The notes: a model not told the origin generated them from the sequence alone. Counted from the first letter of the stretch, positions 46,022 to 56,389 are shown. The stretch: DNA of 64,000 nucleotides from an uncultured Prevotella sp. (GCA_947169185.1 CAMVOS010000001.1:62001-126000); one strand, 5' to 3'. A program made the numbers and translations.

Positions 46022-48568
46022 ATGAAGAGACTACTATTATTATCTGTTACCCTGTTACTGTGTGTGGTGGCTATGCAGGCCGTACCGGCACATCCGGGTA
46101 CTGTGAAGGTGCAACAGCCTGACGGCAGTTATATAACCCTGCGCCTGGTTGGCGACGAGTGGCTGAGTTTTAATACGACGGCTGATGGCTATAGTGTGGT
46201 GAAAGATCAGCGTGGCTACTATGTGTATGCCGAGCGGAAGGATGGCAGACTTCAGCCTACGGCACGTGTGGCGCATGACGAGGCTGAACGCTCTGCTGAC
46301 GAGCAGGCTTTCTTAGTGGGCGTCAAGAAATATCAGGCTCCAGAGATGGATGCTAAGGTGGCTGAAATGAAGTCACTCGTGGAAACTGCTGGTGCACAAC
46401 GCCGAGCCCAAGGGAATCGAGCTACCAACTATTCGAAGTTCAAGGGCCTGATAGTCCTGGTGCAGTTCAACGATAAGGAGTTCTCACGTCCGGACTACAA
46501 GGATATTATTACGGACATGGTGAATAAGGAAGACTATTCCGGATTCGATGGCACAAAAATGACGGGTAGTGTCCGCGACTACTTCTCAGACAATTCAGGT
46601 GGCAAGTTCAAACCCCAGTTTGATATAGCAGGTCCTTATACAGTCGACTTCAGTCAGTACGATCCTGAAAGTACTTCAAATGCAAATAAGATTATTCTCG
46701 CAGCCGTTGATTCTGCAAACGCAGACGTTAACTATAAAGATTACGATGGCGACAATGACGGAATCGTAGACTTGGTATTCTTCGTGATAGCAGGTAATGG
46801 AGCAAACTATGTCGGTAACGATAAGAATCTGTGGTGGCCACACCGCTCTTATATCCTTGAGCAACAGAATGGCCAATATCGTTATGTTTATCGTGATGGT
46901 GTCAGACTAGGGGACTATGCCAGCGCTACTGAGTTGGCAGGTGTTACTTCTAAGCCCAGTAGCGTTTATATTGACGGTATTGGTACCATCTGTCACGAAT
47001 TCAGCCATGTGTTGGGTCTGCCCGATTTCTATGACTCTAACTATGAAGAGAACGGCCAGAGCATCACACCTGGCGAATGGTCGGTCATGGATCAGGGCTG
47101 TTATTTGAATAGGGGCTATACCCCTGTGGGCTATTCCCTTTACGAGCGCTACTCTGTAGGTTTTACTGATGAGCCTCAGAAGATAGAGACTGAGGGTAGC
47201 TATCAATTGGAACCGTTGCACACCAGTTATACAGGTCTGCGAATCGATTCGCCTGTGAAAAACGAGTTCTTTTTGTTGGAAAACCGTCAGAATGGCAGCT
47301 ATAAATGGGATGCCTATCTGCCAGGTAGTGGCATGCTGGTTTACCGTGTAGACCTCAGCAACAAACAAGTATGGTATGACAATAAGGTCAATGCCTATGC
47401 AGAGCGAAACTATTATGAACTGGTAAGGGCGCGTGGTCAAGAAAAGATGACCTCCAATATAACTAGTACCACCTATGATCCCTTCCCAGGACAAGGCAAC
47501 GTGACGGAACTTCACCATGGGACGCAACCTGCAAACCTCAAGACGTGGAGTGGTAAGGCTACCAAGTGGGGACTGTTCAATATCAAAATGAGTAAGGGTG
47601 TCGTGTCATTTGACGTTACGAATGCCCTCACACTTGAAAGCCTGACACTGCCTGAAAAGGCAGAGCTGCCTGTCGGTGGCTCGCTACAGTTGACACCTGT
47701 GGCAGACCCGGATTATGCAGAATATACGCTGACGTGGAAAAGTGACAACCCGTCAATAGCTTCAGTCGATAAGCAAGGACGTGTTACTGGCGTGACTGAA
47801 GGCACCTGCACCATTACTGCTACCAGTAACAATGGTAAGACGGCCAGTTGTCAGGTTTCTGTCATCAACGTTCCGACCTATAATATTGCCCAGATCAAGC
47901 AGTTGCCTGTTGATACAGAGGTGCTGTTAGACTTGCTGGGTGCCGAGGTCACTTATGTCAATGGTACACAGGTGTACATCCGCGACGCTTCTGGAGCCAT
48001 CATTCTGAAGAATATGAATCTCGGACTCAAGCGTAACGATATCGTCAACGGAATGCTTTATGCCAAAGTGGGTGTTGAGAATATGATGCCATTGCTTTCT
48101 GCTACCGACGCAACCTCTGCTGAAGGTTTGACAATCACGGCAGGTTCAGGAGTGACACCTCGTGAGGTGCGGTTCGAAGACCTGACAGAAGCAGACTATG
48201 CCGATTTCGTGCTTGTCAAGGCCGTCAAACTGGTGCAAGATGGTGGCGTATATGCTGTTGGTGGTGACAATCGTGCCCGTCTGTGGAACAAGTTTAATAT
48301 AAAGAACATAAAAGTGCCTTCAAATTATGATGGTAAGTACTTTGATGTAAAGGCTATCTATGGTACGGATATAATAAACGGTACGGTTATTGATGAATTG
48401 TACTTGATGGATTCGCTGACTGAAGTCGAGGCTCCAACGGGCATCGTAGAGATGCGTCAGGACATCGGCGACAAGAGTGTTCCAGTTTATAATCTGCATG
48501 GCCAGCGCGTCAGTCCTACAACGAAGGGCTTGCTGATATACAAAGGCCGCAAACTGCTGAACCGCTAG
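46022..48568 (+). CDS. M6 family metalloprotease with Ig-like (Big2) domain and C-terminal sorting-like motif
   Basis: CHEFSHVLGLPDFYD (HExxHxxGxxD), KSDNPSIASVDKQGRVTGVTEGTCTITATSNNGKTASC, C-term YNLHGQRVSPTTKGLLIYKGRKLLNR. Confidence 0.9.
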   Translation: MKRLLLLSVTLLLCVVAMQAVPAHPGTVKVQQPDGSYITLRLVGDEWLSFNTTADGYSVVKDQRGYYVYAERKDGRLQPTARVAHDEAERSADEQAFLVGVKKYQAPEMDAKVAEMKSLVETAGAQRRAQGNRATNYSKFKGLIVLVQFNDKEFSRPDYKDIITDMVNKEDYSGFDGTKMTGSVRDYFSDNSGGKFKPQFDIAGPYTVDFSQYDPESTSNANKIILAAVDSANADVNYKDYDGDNDGIVDLVFFVIAGNGANYVGNDKNLWWPHRSYILEQQNGQYRYVYRDGVRLGDYASATELAGVTSKPSSVYIDGIGTICHEFSHVLGLPDFYDSNYEENGQSITPGEWSVMDQGCYLNRGYTPVGYSLYERYSVGFTDEPQKIETEGSYQLEPLHTSYTGLRIDSPVKNEFFLLENRQNGSYKWDAYLPGSGMLVYRVDLSNKQVWYDNKVNAYAERNYYELVRARGQEKMTSNITSTTYDPFPGQGNVTELHHGTQPANLKTWSGKATKWGLFNIKMSKGVVSFDVTNALTLESLTLPEKAELPVGGSLQLTPVADPDYAEYTLTWKSDNPSIASVDKQGRVTGVTEGTCTITATSNNGKTASCQVSVINVPTYNIAQIKQLPVDTEVLLDLLGAEVTYVNGTQVYIRDASGAIILKNMNLGLKRNDIVNGMLYAKVGVENMMPLLSATDATSAEGLTITAGSGVTPREVRFEDLTEADYADFVLVKAVKLVQDGGVYAVGGDNRARLWNKFNIKNIKVPSNYDGKYFDVKAIYGTDIINGTVIDELYLMDSLTEVEAPTGIVEMRQDIGDKSVPVYNLHGQRVSPTTKGLLIYKGRKLLNR

Positions 48569-48585
48569 ACCTATAGTCTTTTTGT

Positions 48586-48633
48586 AAATAGGGTTGACTC
48601 CGTAATTGTATGCTTTGGGAGTCAACCCTATTT
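48586..48633. repeat. perfect 16-bp inverted repeat downstream of the M6 protease gene (possible terminator without T-run)
   Basis: AAATAGGGTTGACTCC gtaattgtatgcttt(g) GGAGTCAACCCTATTT. Confidence 0.8.
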
Positions 48634-48740
48634 GCATCATGAAATTACATTTTTATTCGATGTTTTAGCATTTTTATGCGTAAAATACTTGTTTTGCGTT
48701 AATAAAATTGCAATTTTTTAGAAAAAATTAATAAAATTCT

Positions 48741-48770
48741 TTGCGTTTCCCTTTTTATTCATTAAATTTG
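48741..48770 (+). promoter_or_regulatory. promoter of second SusCD operon
   Basis: TTG 48741-48743, N19, TAAATTTG 48763-48770. Confidence 0.6.
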
Positions 48771-48882
48771 CAGCCAACTTGTACAAAATGTTACCAAATA
48801 ACAGCATCTGTCAAGCAAACTGTAAGGGAAAATCAATATTTACAAACATAAATGAATTAATAATTTAAAACGAGAGAGATTT

Positions 48883-51800
48883 ATGAAACAAAGATTAACA
48901 ATGCTTCTGGCTGCAATGCTCCTCATGGTAGGAACAGCGCTGGCCCAGACTAAGGTTAATGGTACCGTTACCTCTCAAGAGGATGGTGAGCCCGTCATTG
49001 GTGCTTCCGTACTCGTTGTAGGAACACAGGTCGGTACTGTTACCGATGCTAACGGTAAGTTCTCGCTGACAGTGCCAGCAGGCAAGAACACGCTCCGTAT
49101 TACGTATGTAGGTATGGAACCTATTGAAGTGAGTGCTCGTCCGAACATGCGTATTGTGCTGACAAGTGACCAGAAAGCCCTGGACGAGGTGATCGTTGTG
49201 GCTTATGGTACTGCTAAGAAATCAGCATTTACGGGTGCTGCTACACAGGTGGGCGCTGCTACCATTAATCGTCGTCAGGTTTCGTCAGCTTTGGATGCAC
49301 TGTCTGGCGCTGCTTCTGGCGTACAGGTAACTCAGTACACTGGTCAGCCAGGTTCTGACCCAACCATCCGTGTGCGTGGTATCGGTTCTATGTCAGCTAG
49401 CAGTAATCCGTTGTATGTTGTAGACGGTGTTCCCTATGATGGAAAGATCACTGCAATCAATCCTGCTGACATCGAGTCGATGAGCGTATTGAAGGATGCT
49501 TCTGCCAGTGCCATCTATGGTGCCCGTGGTGCCAACGGTGTTGTGATTATTACCACCAAAACTGCCAAACGTGGCGAGGATGCAAAGGTGACGTTTAACG
49601 CTCGTTGGGGTGTGAATAAGCGTGGTGTCCCCAATTATGAAGTAATAGAGAATGCGGGTGACTACTACGAGAATTACTACCGCGCCCTTTATAACCAGCG
49701 CTATTATTCAGCAGCCGGTGGCGATGTTACTGCCGCTCATAATTATGCAAACTCTAACCTGTATTCTAATCTTGGTGCTAAGGTTTATACCGTACCTGCA
49801 GGTGAAACCTTGATTGGTACGAACTTTAAGCTGAATCCTAATGCCACTGTTGGCTATACAGAAGGCAACTATTTCTATACGCCTGATGACTGGTATGGAG
49901 AAATGTACAATGACAATAATCTTCGTCAGGAGTATAATGCTACAGTTTCTGGTGCAACTGAACGTCTGACATATTACATGTCACTGGGTCTTCTTGATGA
50001 GAAAGGTATTATCAATAGTTCTAAGTATCGCCGTTATACTGGCCGTTTGAGCGCAGACTATCAGGCTAAGTCTTGGTTGAAGGTTGGTGCTAACTTCGGT
50101 TATGCTTATGAGAAGCAGGGCTCACCGAGTTCTCAGAACGACTGGGGTTCGTCTGGCAACTCTTTCTATATTGCAGATAATATTGCTCCAATCTATCCAC
50201 TCTATGTTCGTAATGCCGATGGAAGCAAAAAGATTGACGACATGGGTATCATTGTCATGGACACTGGTGCCAATACCCCATGGAAGCGTAAGTTCTCAGC
50301 CGGTAACCCGCTGATTGACCTATCTCTGAATAGTTATAATTTGGAGCGTAGCTCTATCAATACTAAGGGTTATGCACTGATAGATCTGCCTCTTGAGGGA
50401 TTGCGTTTTAATACCAATGTCAGTGCTAATATCTCTGATGTACGTGAAAATAATCTCTACAACCCATATTATGGCAGTTCATCATCGTCAGGTGGCTCTG
50501 TTAATGTAAACCACTACCGTCGTATTGGTATTAACAGTCAGTTCCTGTTGACCTACCAGCACAGTTTCGGTGATCATAATATCGACCTCTTGGCTGGTCA
50601 TGAGAACTATCGCATGAAGTATCAGACACTTGAGGCTTCGAAGCAGAAGTTGTATATGGGCGACGTGGCTGAGTTGGATAATGCTATTTCTTATCCATCA
50701 ACGCCAGTTTCAAATACTGTTAACTATTCTACTCTGGGTTGGCTGTTCCGCGCACAGTATAATTATAAGGAGAAGTACTTTGCTTCTGCTTCATATCGTC
50801 GCGATGCTTCTTCCCGTTTTGCTGAGGGTCACAAATGGGGTGACTTCGGTAGCTTCGGTGTGGCATGGCTTATCTCTAAGGAAAGTTTCATGGAGGGAAC
50901 TAAGTCGTGGCTGAACGAATTGAAGATTAAGGCCAGTATTGGTTCACAAGGTAACGATGCCTTGATGTACGAAGGCTACTTAAACTACTATCCTGCAGAG
51001 GATCGCTACAAGGTTAGTGATGTTAATGGTATAGCAGTTCCTGTATTCGATGGCTATAAAGGTAATCGTGATATCACTTGGGAAACGAGTACCTCTACCA
51101 ATTTCGGTATTGAGTTCTCTGTGTTGAAGAATCGTTTGAGCGGTAGTATTGAATACTACAACCGCACGACCAAAGACATGCTTTACTATCGTCCAGTTGC
51201 TGTTTCAAAGGGCTATGACAGCTATCCCGTCAATGAGGGTAGCATGTATAACCGCGGTATTGAAGTGCAGTTGAATGCTACAGTATTGAAGATGAAGGAT
51301 GTTACGGTTGATGTGAATGCTAACCTGACCACACTGAAGAATAAGATTACCGACTATCCTACTGTAACAAAGGGCTCGATGTTAATTCGTGAAACTGGTG
51401 GTAGTATCTATGAATCGTATATTCGCTCGTACGCTGGCGTATGGCATGGCGATGCTTCCGAGTATTCGTTCAGCGATAAATTTGATAAGTCGACTCTTAA
51501 ATTGGGAGATGCTTTGTATTATCTTGATCCCGACAACGGTGACTACAATGTGACCAACGTCTTCAATGATGCTCAGCAGGCTCATCAGGGTTCTACTGCT
51601 CCTAAGGCATATGGTGGTTTCGGTTTGAGTGCTACTGCATATGGCTTTGATTTCAGTGTACAGTTCGCTTATCAATTAGGTGGCCGACTCTATGATCACA
51701 AGTATCAAGGTTTGATGTCAAGTGATGGTGGAACAGGACATAACTGGAGTACCGATATATCAGGTGCCTGGACACCAGAGAATCCTACCAGCAATATTCC

Positions 51801-52104
51801 ACGTCTGGATGCAGGTGTGGAGGATAGCCAGTATACTTCAAATCGCTTCCTCATCAGTAGCAATTATCTCTGTATGAACAATATTACTCTGGGATATACA
51901 CTTCCCAAACAACTCGTGAAGAAAATTGGACTGAGTGATGTTCGTGTCTATGTCACTGGCGATAACCTCGCTCTTTGGGCTAAGCGCAAGGGTCTTGATC
52001 CACGTCGTTCGCTCTCAATGGGTGTAAATACACTTGGTGGCGGCTACTCTGACACATATGCTGGTCTGAAGACTATTTCCGGCGGTATTTCCGTCAATTT
52101 CTAA
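48883..52104 (+). CDS. SusC/RagA family TonB-linked outer membrane protein
   Basis: VNGTVTSQEDGEPVIGASVLVVG, VRGIGSMSASSNPLYVVDGVPYDG, VLKDASASAIYGARGANGVVIITTK. Confidence 0.96.
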   Translation: MKQRLTMLLAAMLLMVGTALAQTKVNGTVTSQEDGEPVIGASVLVVGTQVGTVTDANGKFSLTVPAGKNTLRITYVGMEPIEVSARPNMRIVLTSDQKALDEVIVVAYGTAKKSAFTGAATQVGAATINRRQVSSALDALSGAASGVQVTQYTGQPGSDPTIRVRGIGSMSASSNPLYVVDGVPYDGKITAINPADIESMSVLKDASASAIYGARGANGVVIITTKTAKRGEDAKVTFNARWGVNKRGVPNYEVIENAGDYYENYYRALYNQRYYSAAGGDVTAAHNYANSNLYSNLGAKVYTVPAGETLIGTNFKLNPNATVGYTEGNYFYTPDDWYGEMYNDNNLRQEYNATVSGATERLTYYMSLGLLDEKGIINSSKYRRYTGRLSADYQAKSWLKVGANFGYAYEKQGSPSSQNDWGSSGNSFYIADNIAPIYPLYVRNADGSKKIDDMGIIVMDTGANTPWKRKFSAGNPLIDLSLNSYNLERSSINTKGYALIDLPLEGLRFNTNVSANISDVRENNLYNPYYGSSSSSGGSVNVNHYRRIGINSQFLLTYQHSFGDHNIDLLAGHENYRMKYQTLEASKQKLYMGDVAELDNAISYPSTPVSNTVNYSTLGWLFRAQYNYKEKYFASASYRRDASSRFAEGHKWGDFGSFGVAWLISKESFMEGTKSWLNELKIKASIGSQGNDALMYEGYLNYYPAEDRYKVSDVNGIAVPVFDGYKGNRDITWETSTSTNFGIEFSVLKNRLSGSIEYYNRTTKDMLYYRPVAVSKGYDSYPVNEGSMYNRGIEVQLNATVLKMKDVTVDVNANLTTLKNKITDYPTVTKGSMLIRETGGSIYESYIRSYAGVWHGDASEYSFSDKFDKSTLKLGDALYYLDPDNGDYNVTNVFNDAQQAHQGSTAPKAYGGFGLSATAYGFDFSVQFAYQLGGRLYDHKYQGLMSSDGGTGHNWSTDISGAWTPENPTSNIPRLDAGVEDSQYTSNRFLISSNYLCMNNITLGYTLPKQLVKKIGLSDVRVYVTGDNLALWAKRKGLDPRRSLSMGVNTLGGGYSDTYAGLKTISGGISVNF

Positions 52105-52139
52105 AATCCATCGGAACAATATAAATAGACAAAAGAATT

Positions 52140-53831
52140 ATGAAATACAATAAGCATTATATTTTGGGTATTCTTGCTACGGGACTGATGGCTACGTCGT
52201 GTGCTGATTTGGATACCAAGCCCCAAGGTCAGTTGACTGGTGAGCAGTATGCCGAGTCGTTGGAGAAGGATCCTTCTAAACTGGCATCTTCCGTAAGTGC
52301 TATCAACTATGCAATTGCCAAGGAATACTGTGTGTTCGGTGCTAGTTCTGGTCGTGCTGACGACTTCGGATGGCCTTCGTTCTGTCTGTCAGAGGGATGC
52401 AATTCTGCTGACATTTCAGGCATTGTGTCTGGCTACAATTGGTTCTCAACACCATCTCAGTATGAAGACCGTAATGTTAACTATGCGAATCCATATGAGC
52501 GTTGGGCTATGTTCTACAATCAGGTGAAAGCTTGTAATGACTTGTTGGATCAGATACCGGCAGATCCTGACAATGTCAATCTGAAACAGTATCAGGGCGT
52601 TGCTTTGGCCGTTCGTGCGTGGGACTACATTGAGTTGGTTCAGACTTATGCGAAGACATATAAAGGTCATGAGAACGATCCCGCTGTTCCTCTTTATATA
52701 TCTAAGAATGAGGAGGGCTATGCTGATTTGACAACAGCTCGTCAGACTGTCGCCAAGGTTTATGAGAAGATAGAAAAAGACTTGGCTAAGGCGGCTGATG
52801 CGCTTGAGGGCTTCCAGCGTGCCGACAAAACCTTTATTAATCAGGCTGTTGTCTTTGGCTTGCAGGCCCGTGTGGCATTGATAAAGAATGAGTGGGCTAA
52901 TGCTGAGACATTGGCACAGAAAGCTATCGACGCTGCTGCCGCTGAGGGTATAGCACCTGCCTCTATCGATGATGTTAGTAAGGTTGGATCTATGTTCTGT
53001 AGCGTGAATGAGAATAACTGGATGTGGGGTATGTCATTCGGTGCAAGTAATATTCCCACCGATGGTGAGTATGAGACCTGGGTTTCTCAGATTTCTTCAC
53101 TGGCTTCATACAGCTATACCACAGAGACAGGTTCATACCGTACCATTAATTCACGCCTGTGGAAGTCTCTTTCCGACACAGATGTTCGTAAGGGCTGGTG
53201 GGTTGATGAGAATTTGAACTCGCCACTGATAAAGGGTCTGACATGGAGCAATAGCGGAGAGTCTGCTCCGTTAGGTAAGGCTTGTGGTAATCTGCTGGAT
53301 TTTATTCCTTATACTAATGTGAAGTTTGGTCTTGGCGATGGCACACTGGGCACAACCCATACTTATGGCGATTTCCCATTCATGCGTGTCGAAGAGATGT
53401 ACCTCATCAAGGCTGAAGCTCAGGCTCAGCAGGGAAAGAACAGTGAAGCTGCAACTACACTAGAATCGTTTGTTACCGTCTATCGTGATCCTTCATACAC
53501 TGTTGCTTCTGCTCCTGTTAGCAATCTGGTTGATGAGATTTGGCGCCAGCGCCGTATTGAGCTCTGGGGTGAAGGTTTCTCTATGGGCGATATCATGCGT
53601 CTGAAGAAGCCTGTTGTTCGCTTCTTGGGACTTAATGACGAAGGAACCAACTTCCCCGCAGCATGGCAGTTTAACATACCTGCTGAGGATGATATTTTGC
53701 TGAGCGTTCTGCCTATGGACGAAATAAATGGTAATGAGTACATTGGTGCTAGCGATCAGAATCCGACACGCGCAACACCTACCATGGGTGAGTATCCTGA
53801 CCTGCGTGATGGCGTGACGGATAATTTCTAA
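52140..53831 (+). CDS. SusD/RagB family nutrient-binding outer membrane lipoprotein
   Basis: Lipobox MATSCADLDTKPQGQLT; FPFMRVEEMYLIKAEAQAQ; VDEIWRQRRIELWGEGFSMGDIMRLKKPV. Confidence 0.94.
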   Translation: MKYNKHYILGILATGLMATSCADLDTKPQGQLTGEQYAESLEKDPSKLASSVSAINYAIAKEYCVFGASSGRADDFGWPSFCLSEGCNSADISGIVSGYNWFSTPSQYEDRNVNYANPYERWAMFYNQVKACNDLLDQIPADPDNVNLKQYQGVALAVRAWDYIELVQTYAKTYKGHENDPAVPLYISKNEEGYADLTTARQTVAKVYEKIEKDLAKAADALEGFQRADKTFINQAVVFGLQARVALIKNEWANAETLAQKAIDAAAAEGIAPASIDDVSKVGSMFCSVNENNWMWGMSFGASNIPTDGEYETWVSQISSLASYSYTTETGSYRTINSRLWKSLSDTDVRKGWWVDENLNSPLIKGLTWSNSGESAPLGKACGNLLDFIPYTNVKFGLGDGTLGTTHTYGDFPFMRVEEMYLIKAEAQAQQGKNSEAATTLESFVTVYRDPSYTVASAPVSNLVDEIWRQRRIELWGEGFSMGDIMRLKKPVVRFLGLNDEGTNFPAAWQFNIPAEDDILLSVLPMDEINGNEYIGASDQNPTRATPTMGEYPDLRDGVTDNF

Positions 53832-53855
53832 TGACAATATCAAAATTATACGACA

Positions 53856-55664
53856 ATGAAAACAATAAAAAGCATATTTTTTGCAGCTGTTGCCGCAACA
53901 CTGGCGCTGTCTTCGTGCAGCAGTGATGACTACTCCTATTCACCTGGAGAACAGTCTGTAGGTGCTTACCTTGCTGCAGCAAAGTCCTCGTTTGTGTTTA
54001 CACCAGATGAGGCTAAAGTGTTGAAGTTGACACTGGGTCGCTCGGTGTATTCTGCTGAGGAAACCGTAACCCTGACAGGTGACAATTCAATTTTTGCTGT
54101 TCCTGCATCAGTGTCATTTGCTGCAGGCGAGAAGGAGAAGGATGTAAATATTCCTTTTACGCTTAATACTGGTGAAAATGCCAAACTGACTGTTAAAATA
54201 ACAAGTGGAGTGTCTGCATATGGCGCTGGCTCTATAACTGTCAGTGTGACGTGTGACTATAATTGGGAGAGCATAGGTAAGGGAACTTTCTCTGATGCAT
54301 TCATCGGCATCGATGCTGCTGAAGTGAAAATTCTTCAGAATCCTTCTAATCCCAATATGTATCGTATCGTTGGACCATACGATGCCATCAAGAAAGATGC
54401 AGATTATGATCCAACCTATCCGCCTTCTGAAAACCTGGATATTGTTATTATCAAGAATGGTGAGCAATACAATGGTATCACTGTCAATATGGATGACCTC
54501 GTTGGATATGAGAGAACTCATACAGGATACTTCGACGCTGAAGTGGCTTCTGAGCGAGTTATAACGCATCCGTCTATATATACAAAATATGCAGATCCTG
54601 CAACTTGGAGTAATAGCTATGTTGCGGCATATCAGGAGACTATCTCCAATGGCGTGAAGCTACCTGGCAAGGTGAAGTTGGCTCCAGTGTATAATCTGCC
54701 TCAGTATGCGACAGGTCAGTACGGTTACCATCTGGTAGATGAGAGTGATGTTATCACAATTCTTTTCCCTGGCTACATTGAGAGCGATTATGCTCTCGAC
54801 TTTAAGTATTCGGGTTGCTTTGCTGATCAGTTTACTTTAGCTGAGTTTGCTATGGGTAACGTGACCTTAGGTGCTGATGTCGCCAGTGCTAAGCTGGCTG
54901 TAGCTACAGATGCTACCTATGGAGCTGTTGTTGCAGGATTGGAAGACGGCACCCTTGAGGGTGTGACTGTTGAGACTTCAGGTCAGGTGAAGGTTCCAGT
55001 AACTGGTGGAACCGACCACTACTATATGGTCGTTGTGGCCTTTGATGAAAAAGGGGATGCAGTAGCAATTGACGATTTCCGTTTCTTCTTCACTTCTCCC
55101 AAGGAGCAGTGGGCTGTAGTTGGAACTGGTGTCTATACCTATGATGTTGAGGGCTATGAGGAAGCCGGATTAACTGGTGAAAGCTTCTATGAGGGTACAG
55201 TAACATCTACTCTTTATAAGAGCACGACGACTGAAGGTCTGTATACCATCAAGCCTTGGGCAAACTCTAAAGCAAACTTTGGACTGACCTTCTGGTGGGA
55301 TACCACAACTAATGAGTTGTTTATTGATGGCGCTGATACTGGAGATGAGGATATTTATGAAGTTGAGGGCGAAACCGTGAACGATGGTCCCGTGGTGTTC
55401 TATGGTCTCGATCTGTTAGGATTTGACAAGTATTCATCTACCTATGATCCTGCAACACAGACCTTTAACTTCTTGGGAGCATACGTACCCAGTGAAGGAT
55501 GGTATGGAGCTATTAAGGAGACTTTCGTATTGGATGCACCATCGGCTGCACGGTCCTTTGGCTCAACAGTCATGGCTCAGAAGGTAAAGCAAAACAAGAA
55601 ACAAGCCACACCGGTTTCTGTTAAGCGCGCTTTGTCTCCTAAGAAGGTGAAAGCTATCAAATAG
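53856..55664 (+). CDS. surface lipoprotein of the SusCD locus, Calx-beta/Ig-like N-terminus, Lys-rich C-terminal tail
   Basis: Lipobox LSSCSSDD; SFAAGEKEKDVNIPFTL; operon position; tail KVKQNKKQATPVSVKRALSPKKVKAIK. Confidence 0.7.
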   Translation: MKTIKSIFFAAVAATLALSSCSSDDYSYSPGEQSVGAYLAAAKSSFVFTPDEAKVLKLTLGRSVYSAEETVTLTGDNSIFAVPASVSFAAGEKEKDVNIPFTLNTGENAKLTVKITSGVSAYGAGSITVSVTCDYNWESIGKGTFSDAFIGIDAAEVKILQNPSNPNMYRIVGPYDAIKKDADYDPTYPPSENLDIVIIKNGEQYNGITVNMDDLVGYERTHTGYFDAEVASERVITHPSIYTKYADPATWSNSYVAAYQETISNGVKLPGKVKLAPVYNLPQYATGQYGYHLVDESDVITILFPGYIESDYALDFKYSGCFADQFTLAEFAMGNVTLGADVASAKLAVATDATYGAVVAGLEDGTLEGVTVETSGQVKVPVTGGTDHYYMVVVAFDEKGDAVAIDDFRFFFTSPKEQWAVVGTGVYTYDVEGYEEAGLTGESFYEGTVTSTLYKSTTTEGLYTIKPWANSKANFGLTFWWDTTTNELFIDGADTGDEDIYEVEGETVNDGPVVFYGLDLLGFDKYSSTYDPATQTFNFLGAYVPSEGWYGAIKETFVLDAPSAARSFGSTVMAQKVKQNKKQATPVSVKRALSPKKVKAIK

Positions 55665-55717
55665 TTAAAGTATTTAAGTGAGTTTGGTCTTCACTATTTG
55701 AAGAACTTCTATACAAG

Positions 55718-55758
55718 CTGGCGGCATTCTTTCTTAGGGATGCCGCCAGTTTATTTAT
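55718..55758 (+). terminator. intrinsic terminator after the second SusCD operon
   Basis: CTGGCGGCAT tctttcttaggg ATGCCGCCAG then TTTATTTAT. Confidence 0.8.
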
Positions 55759-55876
55759 GTTCTCGTGGCTGCCTCCCGATTTTCTTTTTCAATAAGTCCG
55801 GAGTATTTTGAAATAAGGCTGGGTTATTCGATGATAATGGGTAGTTATTTTTCAATAAGGGTTACTTACTGAATCA

Positions 55877-56320
55877 TTATCGCTTGTCCTTAAAGAACTG
55901 CTGCATCAGCTGGCGACACTCGTCTTCAAGGACACCGCCAACAACGGTGCATTTGGGGTGCAGGGCGTGTGGCGCATAGTCTGTATAGCCACGCTTCTCG
56001 TCGCGGCAGCCATAGACAATGCGGGGTATCTGGCTCCAACCCAGGGCTCCAGCACACATGGTGCAGGGTTCTACGGTGACGTAGAGCGTGCAGTCGGTGA
56101 GGTATTTGCCCCCTAATTCGTTGGCAGCCATGGTGATGGCCTGCATCTCGGCATGGGCTGTCACGTCGTGCAGCGTCTCCGTCAGGTTGTGGGCACGTGC
56201 AATGATGCGGTCCTGGCAAACGATGACGGCACCAATGGGTATTTCGCCTTCGTCGTAAGCTGCTTCAGCCTCCTGCAGGGCCTTGCGCATATATTTCTCG
56301 TCTTTATTATTTTCTTCCAT
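55877..56320 (-). CDS. tadA: tRNA adenosine deaminase TadA-like nucleoside deaminase
   Basis: TAHAEMQAI (HAE), VEPCTMCAGAL (PCxxC); start trimmed to MEENNK. Confidence 0.88.
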   Translation of the reverse strand: MEENNKDEKYMRKALQEAEAAYDEGEIPIGAVIVCQDRIIARAHNLTETLHDVTAHAEMQAITMAANELGGKYLTDCTLYVTVEPCTMCAGALGWSQIPRIVYGCRDEKRGYTDYAPHALHPKCTVVGGVLEDECRQLMQQFFKDKR

Positions 56321-56324
56321 GATG

Positions 56325-56332
56325 CAAAGATA
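56325..56332 (-). promoter_or_regulatory. -7 box TATCTTTG 4 nt before the tadA start codon
   Basis: Read directly. Confidence 0.6.
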
Positions 56333-56344
56333 CAAAATTTTAAC

Positions 56345-56371
56345 CACGGATTACACGGATTACACGGATTT
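56345..56371. repeat. 9-nt tandem repeat CACGGATTA x3 between divergent promoters
   Basis: CACGGATTA CACGGATTA CACGGATTT. Confidence 0.92.
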
Positions 56372-56377
56372 TTTTCG

Positions 56378-56385
56378 TAACTTTG
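56378..56385 (+). promoter_or_regulatory. -7 box TAACTTTG 4 nt before the birA GTG start
   Basis: Read directly. Confidence 0.55.
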
Positions 56386-56389
56386 CAAA

